Source: Halomonas jincaotanensis (GTDB lineage: Bacteria > Pseudomonadota > Gammaproteobacteria > Pseudomonadales > Halomonadaceae). Taken from it: a stretch of 64,000 bases of DNA. The translations under genes and the position numbers were made by a program. Under the pieces are notes generated by a model. It worked only from the letters and a program-made list of their open reading frames with translations. It made no database searches and had not been told where the DNA came from. The stretch is from NCBI RefSeq assembly GCF_018448785.1, contig NZ_JAHCLU010000011.1, forward strand, positions 34,894 to 98,893. Direction: 5' to 3'. Below are positions 1 to 9,015 of the stretch, in pieces; the stretch's first letter is position 1; the number at the start of each line of letters is the position of its first letter.

Positions 1-1052
1 CCGAGTCGGACGACATTCACCTTTTCAACGACATCGAGTGGCGCGGACTCCCGCTACGCCAGGGCGTGCGTCGCTCGCGGCTCGAAGACTGGCGCCAGAG
101 GGAGCATTTCGAGGTGCGGGTCGCCCATACCCGCGAGGGTCGCGATGCACTGACGAGAGAATTACTGCGCGGCAATCTCGCCTATATCCTGGCCATGGCG
201 GCCGTAGCGATTACTGTGCTGCTGCTGGCGATCCGCGCCGCCCTCGCCCCGTTGACCCGGCTGCGGCGTGCGATTCGCACCCGCGACCCACGCACTCTGG
301 AACCTTTGACATTGCCACTGCCACGGGAGCTTGCCGAGCTGCGCGAGACCCTCAATGACCTGCTCGCCAGGATGCGCCGCGTGCATGCCAACCAGGAGCG
401 CTTCATTGGCGATGCCTCCCATCAGCTACGCACCCCGTTGGCGGGACTCTCCGCACGTGCCGAACTGGCCCTGCGCCAGGAAGACCCCGCTCGCTGGCGC
501 GAAGCCCTTTTCGCTATGCAAACGACCAGTGCCAGAACCGCGCGGTTGGCAATGCAGCTTCTGTCGCTGACTCGACTTAACAATCCCGAATACCATCCAG
601 ACCTCGCCCCGCTCGACCTCAATGTCATCGCCCGACAAGCGGTTCGCGACCACTGGAGTCAATGCCAACGCAGCGACATTGACCTGGGACTCGAGGAGCC
701 GCCCGACCCCGACCCCTTGATCATCAGTGGTGTCGATTGGCAACTCACCGAGGCACTTAACAACCTGATCGACAATGCGCGTCGCTATGGCGCTCGCTGC
801 ATCACAGTACGCACCCGGGCGACGCCTCCTACCCTGGAGGTCGAGGATGATGGCCCCGGGATACCCGCCGAGCTACGCCGCGGGATGTTGCGCCCCTTTC
901 ATCGTGGAAACGAGGCCCTGGAGGGGTCGGGGCTCGGCTTGGCCATTGTCGAGGGCATCGCCCGCAGCCACCATGCCACGCTGACCCTCGACACGGATCA
1001 GGACGGTCGCGGCTTGTGCGTGCGATTGGTATTTCCGGAGGAAGCGCAATGA
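1..1052 (+). CDS. Sensor histidine kinase, TctE-like (5' end outside window)
   Basis: The frame is open from base 3, so the N-terminus lies left of the window; about 349 residues are visible. Seen: the end of a periplasmic sensing region, one membrane segment (about residues 59-81), a HAMP-like linker, the phospho-acceptor box SHQLRTPLAG (His about 140), the N-box NNLIDNARRYG, and the ATP lid motifs EDDGPGIP and GSGLGLAIV. This is a complete catalytic core. The stop overlaps the ATG of the solute-binding protein (ATGA), so the two are co-transcribed. TctE-type kinases respond to carboxylates or other solutes, and the partner regulator is presumably just upstream. The ligand is unknown. Confidence 0.9.
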   Translation, partial: ESDDIHLFNDIEWRGLPLRQGVRRSRLEDWRQREHFEVRVAHTREGRDALTRELLRGNLAYILAMAAVAITVLLLAIRAALAPLTRLRRAIRTRDPRTLEPLTLPLPRELAELRETLNDLLARMRRVHANQERFIGDASHQLRTPLAGLSARAELALRQEDPARWREALFAMQTTSARTARLAMQLLSLTRLNNPEYHPDLAPLDLNVIARQAVRDHWSQCQRSDIDLGLEEPPDPDPLIISGVDWQLTEALNNLIDNARRYGARCITVRTRATPPTLEVEDDGPGIPAELRRGMLRPFHRGNEALEGSGLGLAIVEGIARSHHATLTLDTDQDGRGLCVRLVFPEEAQ

Positions 1053-2128
1053 GCACGCTATGTCATTGGCTGTCGCTGATGCTCGGTCTCTGGTCGTTGG
1101 CCTCCCTCGCCGATGAGTCCCTGCACTACCCAGCCGACCCCAGCGCTGGCCCTCCCCACACCCTGGTGATAAATGCGGCCCTCGACCTTCCCCAGGCCGA
1201 ACCGGTCCTGCAGGCCTTCCACCGCCTGCATCCCGAGGTCGAACTGACCTACCACAACTTCACGACCCTTGACCTGCATCAACACTTTCTCGATGCGCCG
1301 GACGCAGCCGACGTCATGATCTCCTCTGCTATGCCTTGGCAGTATCAATTGGCCAACGATGGTCACGCGCGCGAGCAGCTCAGTGCCAATGCACTCGACT
1401 GGCCCGCCTGGGCTCGATGGCGCCATGAACTTTTTGCCTTCACCTTCGAGCCCATCGTCATGGTAGTCCGCCGAGAGCTGGATGAGCGCTATGGCGCGCT
1501 CCAGGGCCATGCCGACCTTCTGGCACTGCTCGAGCGTCACAGTCGTGAACTGTCAGGTCGGGTCGTAACCTACGATCCCGCCCGCAGTGGGGCGGGCTAC
1601 ACCTATGCCATCGAGGAGTCGCGTCTCTCGCCACGCTACTGGGAACTGGTGGCCGCGCTCGGCCAAACTAGAGCAAAGCTAGTCGACACCACCGGCGAAA
1701 TGCTGGATGGCCTGGTGGAGGGGCGCTACCTAGTAGGTTACAACCTGCTGGGCAGCTACGCTCGTGAGGTGGTCGCCGCGAACCCCGAGTTGAGACTGGT
1801 CGTGCCCGATGACTACACCCTGGTGATACGCCGCCTGGCCTTCGTTCCCCAACATGCGCCGCATCCCGAGACCGCGGGGCGTTTTCTCGACTTCTTGATC
1901 AGCGAGACGGGCCAGCGAATCCTCGCCGAGCAGACCGCCCTGGGCGCCATCCATCCGGTGCTGAATGGCCCAGGCACCGCAGAGGCGTTGCGACAGGAAC
2001 TCGGTGACGCCTTGCGACCAATCGATCTGGGGCCGGGATTGTTGGCCACCCTCGATGATCTGAAACGCCAGACCCTGCTGATGCGGTGGAAGCGCGAGTT
2101 CAGCCGCTACAACGCTTTGATGCCTTGA
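1049..2128 (+). CDS. Periplasmic extracellular solute-binding protein, ABC-transporter type
   Basis: A 359-residue protein with an N-terminal signal peptide (a hydrophobic stretch ending about residue 21, LASLADE). I chose the ATG at 1049 because GGAGGAA lies just upstream and it overlaps the kinase stop. The fold looks like a family 1/6 solute-binding protein: a first lobe with SAMPWQYQ, a hinge region, and YDPARSGAGYTYA, which resembles the ligand-contact loop of iron(III)-type binding proteins. No permease or ATPase gene follows, because the next gene is convergent. It may therefore act as a sensing accessory for the kinase rather than in uptake. That role is inferred; the substrate is unknown. 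Confidence 0.75.
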   Translation: MSTLCHWLSLMLGLWSLASLADESLHYPADPSAGPPHTLVINAALDLPQAEPVLQAFHRLHPEVELTYHNFTTLDLHQHFLDAPDAADVMISSAMPWQYQLANDGHAREQLSANALDWPAWARWRHELFAFTFEPIVMVVRRELDERYGALQGHADLLALLERHSRELSGRVVTYDPARSGAGYTYAIEESRLSPRYWELVAALGQTRAKLVDTTGEMLDGLVEGRYLVGYNLLGSYAREVVAANPELRLVVPDDYTLVIRRLAFVPQHAPHPETAGRFLDFLISETGQRILAEQTALGAIHPVLNGPGTAEALRQELGDALRPIDLGPGLLATLDDLKRQTLLMRWKREFSRYNALMP

Positions 2129-2131
2129 TCG

Positions 2132-2995
2132 TTAACCGTCACGCTGGCCTTGCCCGGTTTCCCAACCGACCGCCAGGGCATGCTCGGGAGAGAACCAGCC
2201 GAGCCGCTCATGCAACCCCACGACCCCGCCGACGATGATCAGGGTGGGCGGACGAATGCAATCACGCTCAAGAGAGTCAGGCATTCTGGCCAGGGTACCG
2301 CAATGCACGCGCTGCCGTGCCGTGGTCCCCTGTTCGATAAGGGCCAGCCGCGTGTCGGCACTCAGACCATATTGCATTAGTTGGCGGCGTATCTCATCGA
2401 GTCCCTGCAGGCCCATATAGAAGACCAGCGTCTGCCCGGGGCTTGCCAATGCGGCCCAGTCCAGATCACAGCTGCCATTTTTCAAGTGTCCGGTAATCAA
2501 TCGCACCGACTGGGCATGGTCGCGATGGGTCAGCGGAATGCCAGCATAGGCCGCGCAGCCAGAAGCCGCAGTGATCCCGGGGATCACTTCCACCTCGATG
2601 CCGGCTGCCACCAACGCCTCGAGCTCCTCCCCTCCGCGCCCGAAAATGAAGGGATCGCCGCCCTTCAATCTGACGACGCGCTTGCCGGCATTGGCCCAGT
2701 CGACCAATGCCTGATTGATCCCATCCTGGGGAACACTGTGTCGGGAGCGCGCCTTGCCGACATAACGGCGCTCAGCGTCGGTGGCGGCTAGCGCCAGGAT
2801 TTCCGCACTGACCAGGCGGTCATGGAGAATGACCTCGGCGTCCTGGAGTCGACGCAGCGCCTTCAGCGTTAATAGCTCTGGATCACCCGGACCGGCGCCG
2901 ACCAGGCTGACGCGTCCTGTCGTACTCTTCGCGGTTCCCTGCATGGCGTAGCGATGCTCGACGGAGTGGTCAGCGCGGCCGTCAGCATTTTCCAT
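2132..2995 (-). CDS. cobA: Uroporphyrinogen-III C-methyltransferase (SUMT)
   Basis: A 287-residue enzyme that transfers two methyl groups from SAM to uroporphyrinogen III to give precorrin-2, the branch point to siroheme and cobalamin. Seen: the N-terminal motif [18 protein letters not shown], then [17 protein letters not shown] (the second SAM-binding signature), [20 protein letters not shown], and a C-terminal [11 protein letters not shown]. This is a stand-alone SUMT and not a CysG fusion, since no CysG-type dehydrogenase domain precedes it. The first 25 residues are not conserved in the family. An internal ATG at 2944 is an alternative start, but GAGG upstream of 2995 slightly favours the long form. 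It converges on the solute-binding protein with almost no gap. Confidence 0.93.
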   Translation of the reverse strand: MENADGRADHSVEHRYAMQGTAKSTTGRVSLVGAGPGDPELLTLKALRRLQDAEVILHDRLVSAEILALAATDAERRYVGKARSRHSVPQDGINQALVDWANAGKRVVRLKGGDPFIFGRGGEELEALVAAGIEVEVIPGITAASGCAAYAGIPLTHRDHAQSVRLITGHLKNGSCDLDWAALASPGQTLVFYMGLQGLDEIRRQLMQYGLSADTRLALIEQGTTARQRVHCGTLARMPDSLERDCIRPPTLIIVGGVVGLHERLGWFSPEHALAVGWETGQGQRDG

Positions 2996-3295
2996 ATTCC
3001 AGAAACCTCAATTTTCATTTATCGGATATACCCTACGCTAAGCAATCTCTCCTCAATACGCTGTCTAGACGAGCAGGCTACGAGCAAGACCCAACACACA
3101 TGCCGCCGTTTTTTCATTTCTCCAAGGCTCCTGATTACGATATGGGCACCTGAATCGATAGCCAAACTGTAAGACGAAGTTTCTCGCGAGTTTTCGAGCT
3201 GGTCTATGCTCATGGTAACCGGAGAAGGCCATGAGAGCACTGCCCTGTTATGCCGCCAGTTAGGACGCAATTTTACAGTGAATCAGGAGGATTCC
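2996..3295. promoter_or_regulatory. Divergent intergenic region between cobA and cfa
   Basis: About 300 bp that carries the upstream regions of both divergent genes. It is more AT-rich than its surroundings around 3010-3060. A clear Shine-Dalgarno CAGGAGG at 3285-3291 precedes the cfa ATG. I see no convincing coding sequence and did not assign a specific promoter. Confidence 0.4.
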
Positions 3296-4447
3296 ATGAC
3301 CAGTAACCTTCGTATCAGCCCGATTTCACTCCCCGACAATCGTGCCCGACGCATCATCGAGCAGCTACTGGACGGCTCCGGCATCACCTTGAATGGCTCC
3401 GCAACTCAGGATATCCGCATCTTTCACCCAGACCTTTTCTCGCGAGTGCTGCGCCAAGGAACGCTGGGTCTCGGTGAGTCTTACATGGACGGCTGGTGGG
3501 AATGCGAACGTATCGACGATCTTGCCTGCCGGCTGATCCGCCATGGCCTGGGTGATCGGGCACACCCAGCCTCCAAGCGCCTGTTATATCGTCTGCAGTC
3601 CGGCCTTATCAACCTGCAGAGTCGGGCCAGGGCGTATATCGTCGGTAAGGCCCACTATGATCTCGGCAACGACCTCTTCGAGGAAATGCTCGACCCCACC
3701 ATGTGCTATTCGTGCGGCTACTGGAAACAGGCTGAAAACTTGCATGAAGCCCAGCACCAGAAGCTGGAACTGGCCTGCCGCAAGCTACAATTGACCCCTG
3801 GGATGCGTGTGCTCGACATCGGGTGTGGGTGGGGCAGTTTCGCTGATCATGCGGCTCGCCATCATGGTGTCGAGGTCACCGGCATCACGATTTCCAAGGA
3901 ACAGGCCAACCTCGCGCGCCAACGTTGCGCCGGGCTGCCGGTGGATATCCGACTACAGGATTACCGGGAGCTGAAAGGCAGTTTCGACCGCATCGTCTCC
4001 ATCGGCATGTTCGAGCATGTAGGCCATCGCAACTACGACACCTACTTTCGCACCGTCAAGCAACGACTAGTGCCAGACGGCCTATTTCTGCTGCACACCA
4101 TTGGCGCCAACATTTCCCGGATCAGGGCCGATCCGTGGATCCATCGCTACATCTTTCCCAATGGAGTATTGCCCTCTGCCATGCAAGTGGCAAAGGCCAG
4201 TGAAGGCCATCTGCTGATGGAAGACTGGCAGAACTTCGGCCCTGATTACGACCACACGCTAATGGCCTGGCTCGCCAACTTTGATGCCCATTGGCATAAG
4301 TTGACCAACCGTTACGACGAGCGCACCCGACGCATGTTCCGTTACTATCTGGCAATTTGTGCGGGCGCCTTTCGTGCCCGCCACCTGCAACTCTGGCAGG
4401 TGGTGTACTCCCGCCATCGCCAGGGACGCTATGACGCCCCACGCTGA
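3296..4447 (+). CDS. cfa: Cyclopropane-fatty-acyl-phospholipid synthase
   Basis: A 383-residue SAM-dependent enzyme that methylenates cis double bonds of membrane phospholipid acyl chains, a stress and stationary-phase adaptation. Seen: an N-terminal lipid-binding region with GLGESYMDGWWE, the family motif YDLGNDLFEEMLD, CYSCGYW, and the SAM pocket VLDIGCGWGSFADHAA. VTGITISKEQ and SIGMFEHVGHRNY follow. The ATG at 3296 was chosen because CAGGAGG sits five bases upstream; an earlier in-frame start at 3206 has no ribosome site. The length equals that of the E. coli enzyme. It is divergent from cobA and followed by recQ on the same strand after 114 bp. Confidence 0.95.
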   Translation: MTSNLRISPISLPDNRARRIIEQLLDGSGITLNGSATQDIRIFHPDLFSRVLRQGTLGLGESYMDGWWECERIDDLACRLIRHGLGDRAHPASKRLLYRLQSGLINLQSRARAYIVGKAHYDLGNDLFEEMLDPTMCYSCGYWKQAENLHEAQHQKLELACRKLQLTPGMRVLDIGCGWGSFADHAARHHGVEVTGITISKEQANLARQRCAGLPVDIRLQDYRELKGSFDRIVSIGMFEHVGHRNYDTYFRTVKQRLVPDGLFLLHTIGANISRIRADPWIHRYIFPNGVLPSAMQVAKASEGHLLMEDWQNFGPDYDHTLMAWLANFDAHWHKLTNRYDERTRRMFRYYLAICAGAFRARHLQLWQVVYSRHRQGRYDAPR

Positions 4448-4561
4448 AGACTGCTATGGGAGTCCAGGTTGCCGTGACATAAAGACGGGAGGCTGATCGC
4501 GGCAATCAGCAATTCCAGTGATATGCTTTACGCCCTGATTCCTGCAGAGCGGCACCCTCCC

Positions 4562-6523
4562 ATGATCCAGCAGACGCTCGAACAGGTCTTCGGCTATGCC
4601 ACGTTACGCCCGGGCCAGCGCCAAGTGATCGACACGGTGATCGCCGGAAGATCGGCGGCGGCAATCTTTCCGACAGGATCTGGAAAGTCGCTCTGTTATC
4701 AGCTGCCGGCGCTGCACCTGCCCCACCTGACGCTAGTAATATCGCCGCTGCTGGCCCTGATGCAGGACCAGTTGGCCTTCCTGGCCCAGCACGGCATCAG
4801 TGCCGCCAGCCTCGATTCCGGCCAGAGCCGCGAAGCAGCAGCGGCGGTGATGGAAGGCGCCAAGCGTGGCGATATCCGCATCCTGATGGTCTCGGTTGAG
4901 CGGCTCAAGAACGAGCGCTTCCGTGCCTTCATCCGCCAAGTACCGATCTCACTGATGGTAGTGGACGAGGCCCACTGCCTTTCCGAATGGGGGCACAACT
5001 TCCGACCGGACTACCTGAAGCTGCCGGCCTACCGCCACGAGTTTGGCGTCCCTCAAGTACTGCTGCTCACCGCCACAGCCACCCCGCGGGTGATCGACGA
5101 CATGCGCTCGCGCTTCGACATCGCCCCGGGGGATGTGACCAGTACCGGCTTCTACCGTGAAAACCTCGATCTTCAGGTGACGCCGGTAGCCGCCGCCGAA
5201 CGTCCCCGTCGCCTGGTCGACTGGCTGCGCCCCAGGCTCGAGGCCAGACCGCCCGAGCCGACCATCGTCTATGTCACCCTGCAGCAGACCGCCGAGCGCG
5301 TTGCCGCTTACCTGAGCAAGGCGGGCCTTCCCGCCGTGGCCTATCATGCTGGGCTCGACGGCGAGCGGCGCGAAGCGATCCAGCGGGACTTCATGGCCGG
5401 TCAGCTACCCTGTATTGTTGCCACCATCGCCTTTGGCATGGGCATCGACAAGGCCGATATCCGTAATCTGGTACATTTCGACCTGCCGAAATCCATCGAG
5501 AACTACAGCCAGGAGATAGGCCGTGCTGGTCGTGACGACCTTCCCTCCAGCTGCCTGATGCTGGCCGGGCGCGACCACCTCGGTGTGCTGGAGAACTTCA
5601 TCTACGGCGACACCCCGGAGCATCACGGCATTCGCCGGGTGATCGACGATCTCCGCGCCGCCGGCAGCCAGTGGGAGCTGATGCTCAATACGCTGTCGCG
5701 GCACAGCAATATCCGCCCCCTGCCGCTGAAGACCTTGCTGGTTCAGCTCGAGCTCCGCGGCATCATCGCCCCACGCTACAGCTATTTCGCTGATTACCGT
5801 TTCAGACTGGACGACGATTCCAATGCCCTTGCCGAGCGTTTCCAAGGCGAGCGACGCGCCTTCGTTCAGGCGATTCTCGACGCCGCCCAGCGCGCCCGCA
5901 CCTGGTACAGTCTGGATTTCGCCGCCCTGGAGGCACTGGGGGCGGAGCGCGGCCTCGATACGCGCAGGAGCCGGGTCATCGCCGCCCTCGACTACTTCGT
6001 CGCGAAAGGCTGGATGACACTCGAGAGCAAGCAGATGACTGACGTCTACGAGGTACGGGCGACCGACATTGACCCGTTGGCGCTGACCGACGAGATCTCG
6101 GCCTATTTTCGCGACAAGGAACGGACCGAGATCGAGCGTTTGCACGCCATGTTAGCCCTGTTCGAGTCAAGCACCTGCCTCAGCCGACGACTGGCCGACT
6201 GGTTTGGCGACAGTCAGGCTCCAACACGATGTGGGCACTGTTCAGCCTGCCGGGGCCAGGTAGCACAACTCCCGTCGGCCGAGCCGACAGCGCCGCTGTC
6301 TTCGAGCGACCTCAGGGCCCTGTGCCGCCCTTTCCTGAAGCGACTGGCCGAGGTCGACGAGGGCCATCCCGCCACTCCGGATCTGCTGACGCGCTTTTTA
6401 TGCGGCATCACTACCCCGCTGTTCACCCCGATGAAAGCGCGCAAGTTCGATGGCTTCGCCGCCCTGGAGGACTGTTCCTATGCCGAGGTTCGACGTTGCC
6501 TTTCCGAACACCTGGCCGGCTGA
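4562..6523 (+). CDS. RecQ-family ATP-dependent DNA helicase
   Basis: A 653-residue superfamily-2 helicase for 3'-5' DNA unwinding in recombination and repair. Seen in order: the RecQ motif 0 region YATLRPGQRQVID, Walker A FPTGSGKSLCYQLP, the DEAH box VVDEAHCLSEWGHNFRPDY, LLLTATATPRV, the helicase C domain with ATIAFGMGIDKADIR, and the arginine finger region QEIGRAGRDD. A zinc-binding segment with RCGHCSACRG lies late in the protein. The spacing after the helicase core differs from canonical E. coli RecQ and I see no clear HRDC domain, so this is a RecQ-like paralogue rather than certain recQ itself. The ATG at 4562 fits the usual family N-terminus better than the one at 4523. Confidence 0.9.
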   Translation: MIQQTLEQVFGYATLRPGQRQVIDTVIAGRSAAAIFPTGSGKSLCYQLPALHLPHLTLVISPLLALMQDQLAFLAQHGISAASLDSGQSREAAAAVMEGAKRGDIRILMVSVERLKNERFRAFIRQVPISLMVVDEAHCLSEWGHNFRPDYLKLPAYRHEFGVPQVLLLTATATPRVIDDMRSRFDIAPGDVTSTGFYRENLDLQVTPVAAAERPRRLVDWLRPRLEARPPEPTIVYVTLQQTAERVAAYLSKAGLPAVAYHAGLDGERREAIQRDFMAGQLPCIVATIAFGMGIDKADIRNLVHFDLPKSIENYSQEIGRAGRDDLPSSCLMLAGRDHLGVLENFIYGDTPEHHGIRRVIDDLRAAGSQWELMLNTLSRHSNIRPLPLKTLLVQLELRGIIAPRYSYFADYRFRLDDDSNALAERFQGERRAFVQAILDAAQRARTWYSLDFAALEALGAERGLDTRRSRVIAALDYFVAKGWMTLESKQMTDVYEVRATDIDPLALTDEISAYFRDKERTEIERLHAMLALFESSTCLSRRLADWFGDSQAPTRCGHCSACRGQVAQLPSAEPTAPLSSSDLRALCRPFLKRLAEVDEGHPATPDLLTRFLCGITTPLFTPMKARKFDGFAALEDCSYAEVRRCLSEHLAG

Positions 6524-6540
6524 CCGAATCCCGGTCAGCC
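6518..6540. terminator. Hairpin between convergent recQ-like and membrane-protein genes
   Basis: A perfect 9-bp inverted repeat, GGCTGACCG / CGGTCAGCC with a 5-base loop, spans the stop region of the helicase gene. There is no T-tract, so it is at best a weak bidirectional terminator. Confidence 0.35.
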
Positions 6541-7167
6541 ACGACGGCGACGCAACAGGACGAGGGTCAGCCAGTGCACCGGCAGGTATAGCACCAGCGG
6601 CCAGAGCATCATCAGCACGCCGACGTAAAGCAGCGGGTCCACCACCGACTGAGGCTGACCGAAGGGCCCATGGACCCAGTTGATGTTGCGTTCGGGCTCG
6701 GTGAAGAGATAGCTGCCGGGGATCAATATCCAGGTGAGTACGCTCTGCCAGAGGAGAGCCCGGCGATCATAACCGATCCGCCAGATCGCGAATCCCGCCA
6801 CCAGCGGCAGGGCCAGGTGGTAGAGCGACATCGCCCGTGTCAGTGGGGGGTGCTCAGCATCGAACATGTATTCGGTGCCGCCGATGGGGTGCCAGCCTGT
6901 CAGCGAGGCCGTACCCACATCCACCGCCCAGAAGGTGCCCACCAGGGCCACCGCCAGCCACTGCATGGAAACCAGCCGACGGCTCTCGAGCCAGAGAGCC
7001 GCCAGGAGCAAGAAGTTGGCAAGATTGCACAGCCAGAAATAGTTCTGCGGGCCCAACAGCACCCAGTAGGACGGCGCCCAGACAATGACCCAAAGGCTCA
7101 GCACCAGCTTGAGCCACCGCGGCAGCCCTTTACGCGGCAGAGATTTTCCGGTCGTATTACTCAGCAT
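6535..7167 (-). CDS. Hypothetical polytopic membrane protein
   Basis: A 210-residue protein with about six hydrophobic segments (for example WLKLVLSLWVIVWAPSYWVLL and WLAVALVGTFWAVDVGTASL) and a basic C-terminus LLRRRRG. Conserved-looking polar residues occur in loops (GGTEYMFDAEHPP, FTEPERNINWVHGP). Similar proteins are common as uncharacterised membrane proteins in marine gammaproteobacteria. I cannot assign a function. The start is supported by GGGAGG just before the ATG. It converges on the recQ-like gene and is transcribed away from phhB. Confidence 0.75.
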   Translation of the reverse strand: MLSNTTGKSLPRKGLPRWLKLVLSLWVIVWAPSYWVLLGPQNYFWLCNLANFLLLAALWLESRRLVSMQWLAVALVGTFWAVDVGTASLTGWHPIGGTEYMFDAEHPPLTRAMSLYHLALPLVAGFAIWRIGYDRRALLWQSVLTWILIPGSYLFTEPERNINWVHGPFGQPQSVVDPLLYVGVLMMLWPLVLYLPVHWLTLVLLRRRRG

Positions 7168-7358
7168 TCCCCCTCCCTGTCGGCCCCAAGCGCCTGCACC
7201 TGACGGCGATGGCGGTTTGGGACCCTGCTGTGCTGCTTACCCATCTTCCCGCCGATCTACGACGTGCTTGACGATTCTATCAGCCTGCACGACCTTTCCC
7301 GGCAGGGCATCATGCACACGATGCACCGTGCGACCCATCGAGATGACAAGGAGTGACC

Positions 7359-7697
7359 ATGAGCCAGCTTTCCAAGCAGCAGTGCGAGGCCTGCAGCGCT
7401 GATGCGCCCCGCGTGACCGAAGCCGAGATCGAGCAATACAAGGCCGGAATCCCCGAGTGGCAGATCATCGAGCGTGATGGCATCATGAAGCTTGAACGCA
7501 CTTTTACTTTCAAGAATTTCGTGCAGGCGCTCGACTTCACTCAACGTGTCGGCGAGCTCGCCGAACAGGCCGACCACCATCCTGCAATTTTGACCGAATA
7601 TGGCAAGGCGACCGTGACCTGGTGGTCGCACAAGATCAAGGGCCTGCACAAGAACGACTTCATTCTTGCGGCCAGAACCGATGAGGTAGCGACATAA
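7359..7697 (+). CDS. phhB: Pterin-4a-carbinolamine dehydratase
   Basis: A 112-residue enzyme that dehydrates 4a-hydroxytetrahydrobiopterin, recycling the cofactor of phenylalanine hydroxylase. The family signature is present: [19 protein letters not shown], with the two adjacent catalytic histidines, and [10 protein letters not shown] at the C-terminal helix. The ATG at 7359 sits six bases after AAGGAG; the GTG at 7353 lies inside that site and is unlikely. It abuts the aminotransferase gene directly (stop TAA, then ATG), an arrangement like phhB-phhC of Pseudomonas. phhA itself is not adjacent. Confidence 0.95.
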   Translation: MSQLSKQQCEACSADAPRVTEAEIEQYKAGIPEWQIIERDGIMKLERTFTFKNFVQALDFTQRVGELAEQADHHPAILTEYGKATVTWWSHKIKGLHKNDFILAARTDEVAT

Positions 7698-8885
7698 ATG
7701 TTCGAACACATTGAGCGGGTTCCCGGGGATGCCATCCTCGGTCTGATCGAGGCCTTCAAGAAGGATACCAATCCGCAGAAGGTTGATTTGGGCGTGGGCG
7801 TCTACAAGGACGACCAGGGCAAGACCCCGGTGATGCGCGCCGTGAAAGAGGCTGAGGCCCTGCTGCTCAAGAACGAGACGACAAAGACCTATATCGGCTC
7901 TCATGGCGCACCCAGCTACGGCGAGGTAATCCTGCCTATGGTGCTGGGCGAAGACTCCCCGGTACTCGACGCCAAACGTGCCAGTGCTACCCAGTCACCG
8001 GGTGGCACCGGCGCCCTGCGACTGGCAGGAGACTTCATCGCCAAGCACTTGCCCGGCAAGGCGTTATGGGTCAGCGACCCCACCTGGCCCAATCACTTGG
8101 GGCTCTTTCCGGCCGCCGGCCTGACTTTGAAGAAGTACCCCTACGTTGACGCCGACAACCGGCTGGACTTCGACGGCATGCTCGCCGCCATCAAGGAAAT
8201 TCCCGAAGGGGATGTGGTACTGCTGCATGCCTGCTGCCACAACCCCACCGGCTTCGACCTTTCCCATGAGCAATGGCAAAAAGTCCTGGAAGTGGTTCGC
8301 GAACGCGGCCTACTGCCGTTGATCGACTTCGCCTATCAGGGTTTCGGTGAGGGGCTGATCGAGGACGCCTATGGGGTACGCCTGATGGCCGAGAGCCTCG
8401 ATGAGGTCATCATCACGAGTTCCTGCTCGAAAAATTTCGGTATCTACTGTGAACGGACTGGCTGCCTGATCATGGTGGCGAAAGACCATGAGCAGATGGA
8501 AAACGTGCGCTCACAGATCGCGATCGTGGCAAGGGAAAACTACTCTAACCCCCCTGCCCATGGCAGTGCCATTGTCAGCGAGATCCTGCAGTCTGCTGAG
8601 CTTGCTGCCCTCTGGCGTGAGGAACTTACCGAGATGCGCGATCGCATCAATTCCTTGCGTCGCGATTTCGTCGATGCCTTGAAGCCCTTCGGTCTCGATC
8701 AGAAATTCGCCTGCGTGGCAGAACAGCGCGGCATGTTTTCCTATACCGGTCTGCAACCTGAACAGGTCGATCGCCTGCGCGACGAGTTTGGCATCTATAT
8801 GGTGCGCTCTGGGCGCGCGAACGTGGCGGGCTTCTCCCATGAGAAGCTGCCTTATCTGGCCGAGGCGATCGCCGCGGTCAACTAA
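7698..8885 (+). CDS. tyrB: Aromatic amino acid aminotransferase (class I, PLP)
   Basis: A 395-residue class I aminotransferase of the AspC/TyrB family that exchanges amino groups between aromatic amino acids or aspartate and 2-oxoglutarate. Seen: VDLGVGVYKDDQGKTPV near the N-terminus, HACCHNPTGFD, the PLP environment DFAYQGFGEG, the PLP lysine in SSCSKNFGIYCERTG, and the substrate arginine in YMVRSGRANVAG. The coupling to phhB suggests an aromatic role (phhC-like) rather than aspartate. The family does not separate cleanly by eye, so aspC-like specificity remains possible. A strong terminator follows. Confidence 0.9.
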   Translation: MFEHIERVPGDAILGLIEAFKKDTNPQKVDLGVGVYKDDQGKTPVMRAVKEAEALLLKNETTKTYIGSHGAPSYGEVILPMVLGEDSPVLDAKRASATQSPGGTGALRLAGDFIAKHLPGKALWVSDPTWPNHLGLFPAAGLTLKKYPYVDADNRLDFDGMLAAIKEIPEGDVVLLHACCHNPTGFDLSHEQWQKVLEVVRERGLLPLIDFAYQGFGEGLIEDAYGVRLMAESLDEVIITSSCSKNFGIYCERTGCLIMVAKDHEQMENVRSQIAIVARENYSNPPAHGSAIVSEILQSAELAALWREELTEMRDRINSLRRDFVDALKPFGLDQKFACVAEQRGMFSYTGLQPEQVDRLRDEFGIYMVRSGRANVAGFSHEKLPYLAEAIAAVN

Positions 8886-8912
8886 AGCCACCGCGCTTAA
8901 CACGATCGAGAT

Positions 8913-8948
8913 ACGCCCGGGCCCGTACAGACCCGGGCGTTCTTGTTT
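8913..8948 (+). terminator. Rho-independent terminator of phhB-tyrB
   Basis: A 9-bp perfect stem ACGCCCGGG / CCCGGGCGT around a 10-base loop, followed by TCTTGTTT. It lies 27 bp after the aminotransferase stop. Confidence 0.85.
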
Positions 8949-9015
8949 GTGACTTTTCACCAGCCACTCAGTGAAGCAAGACACTGCCAAAAAGACATCC
9001 CAGCCTGGGCATAGC

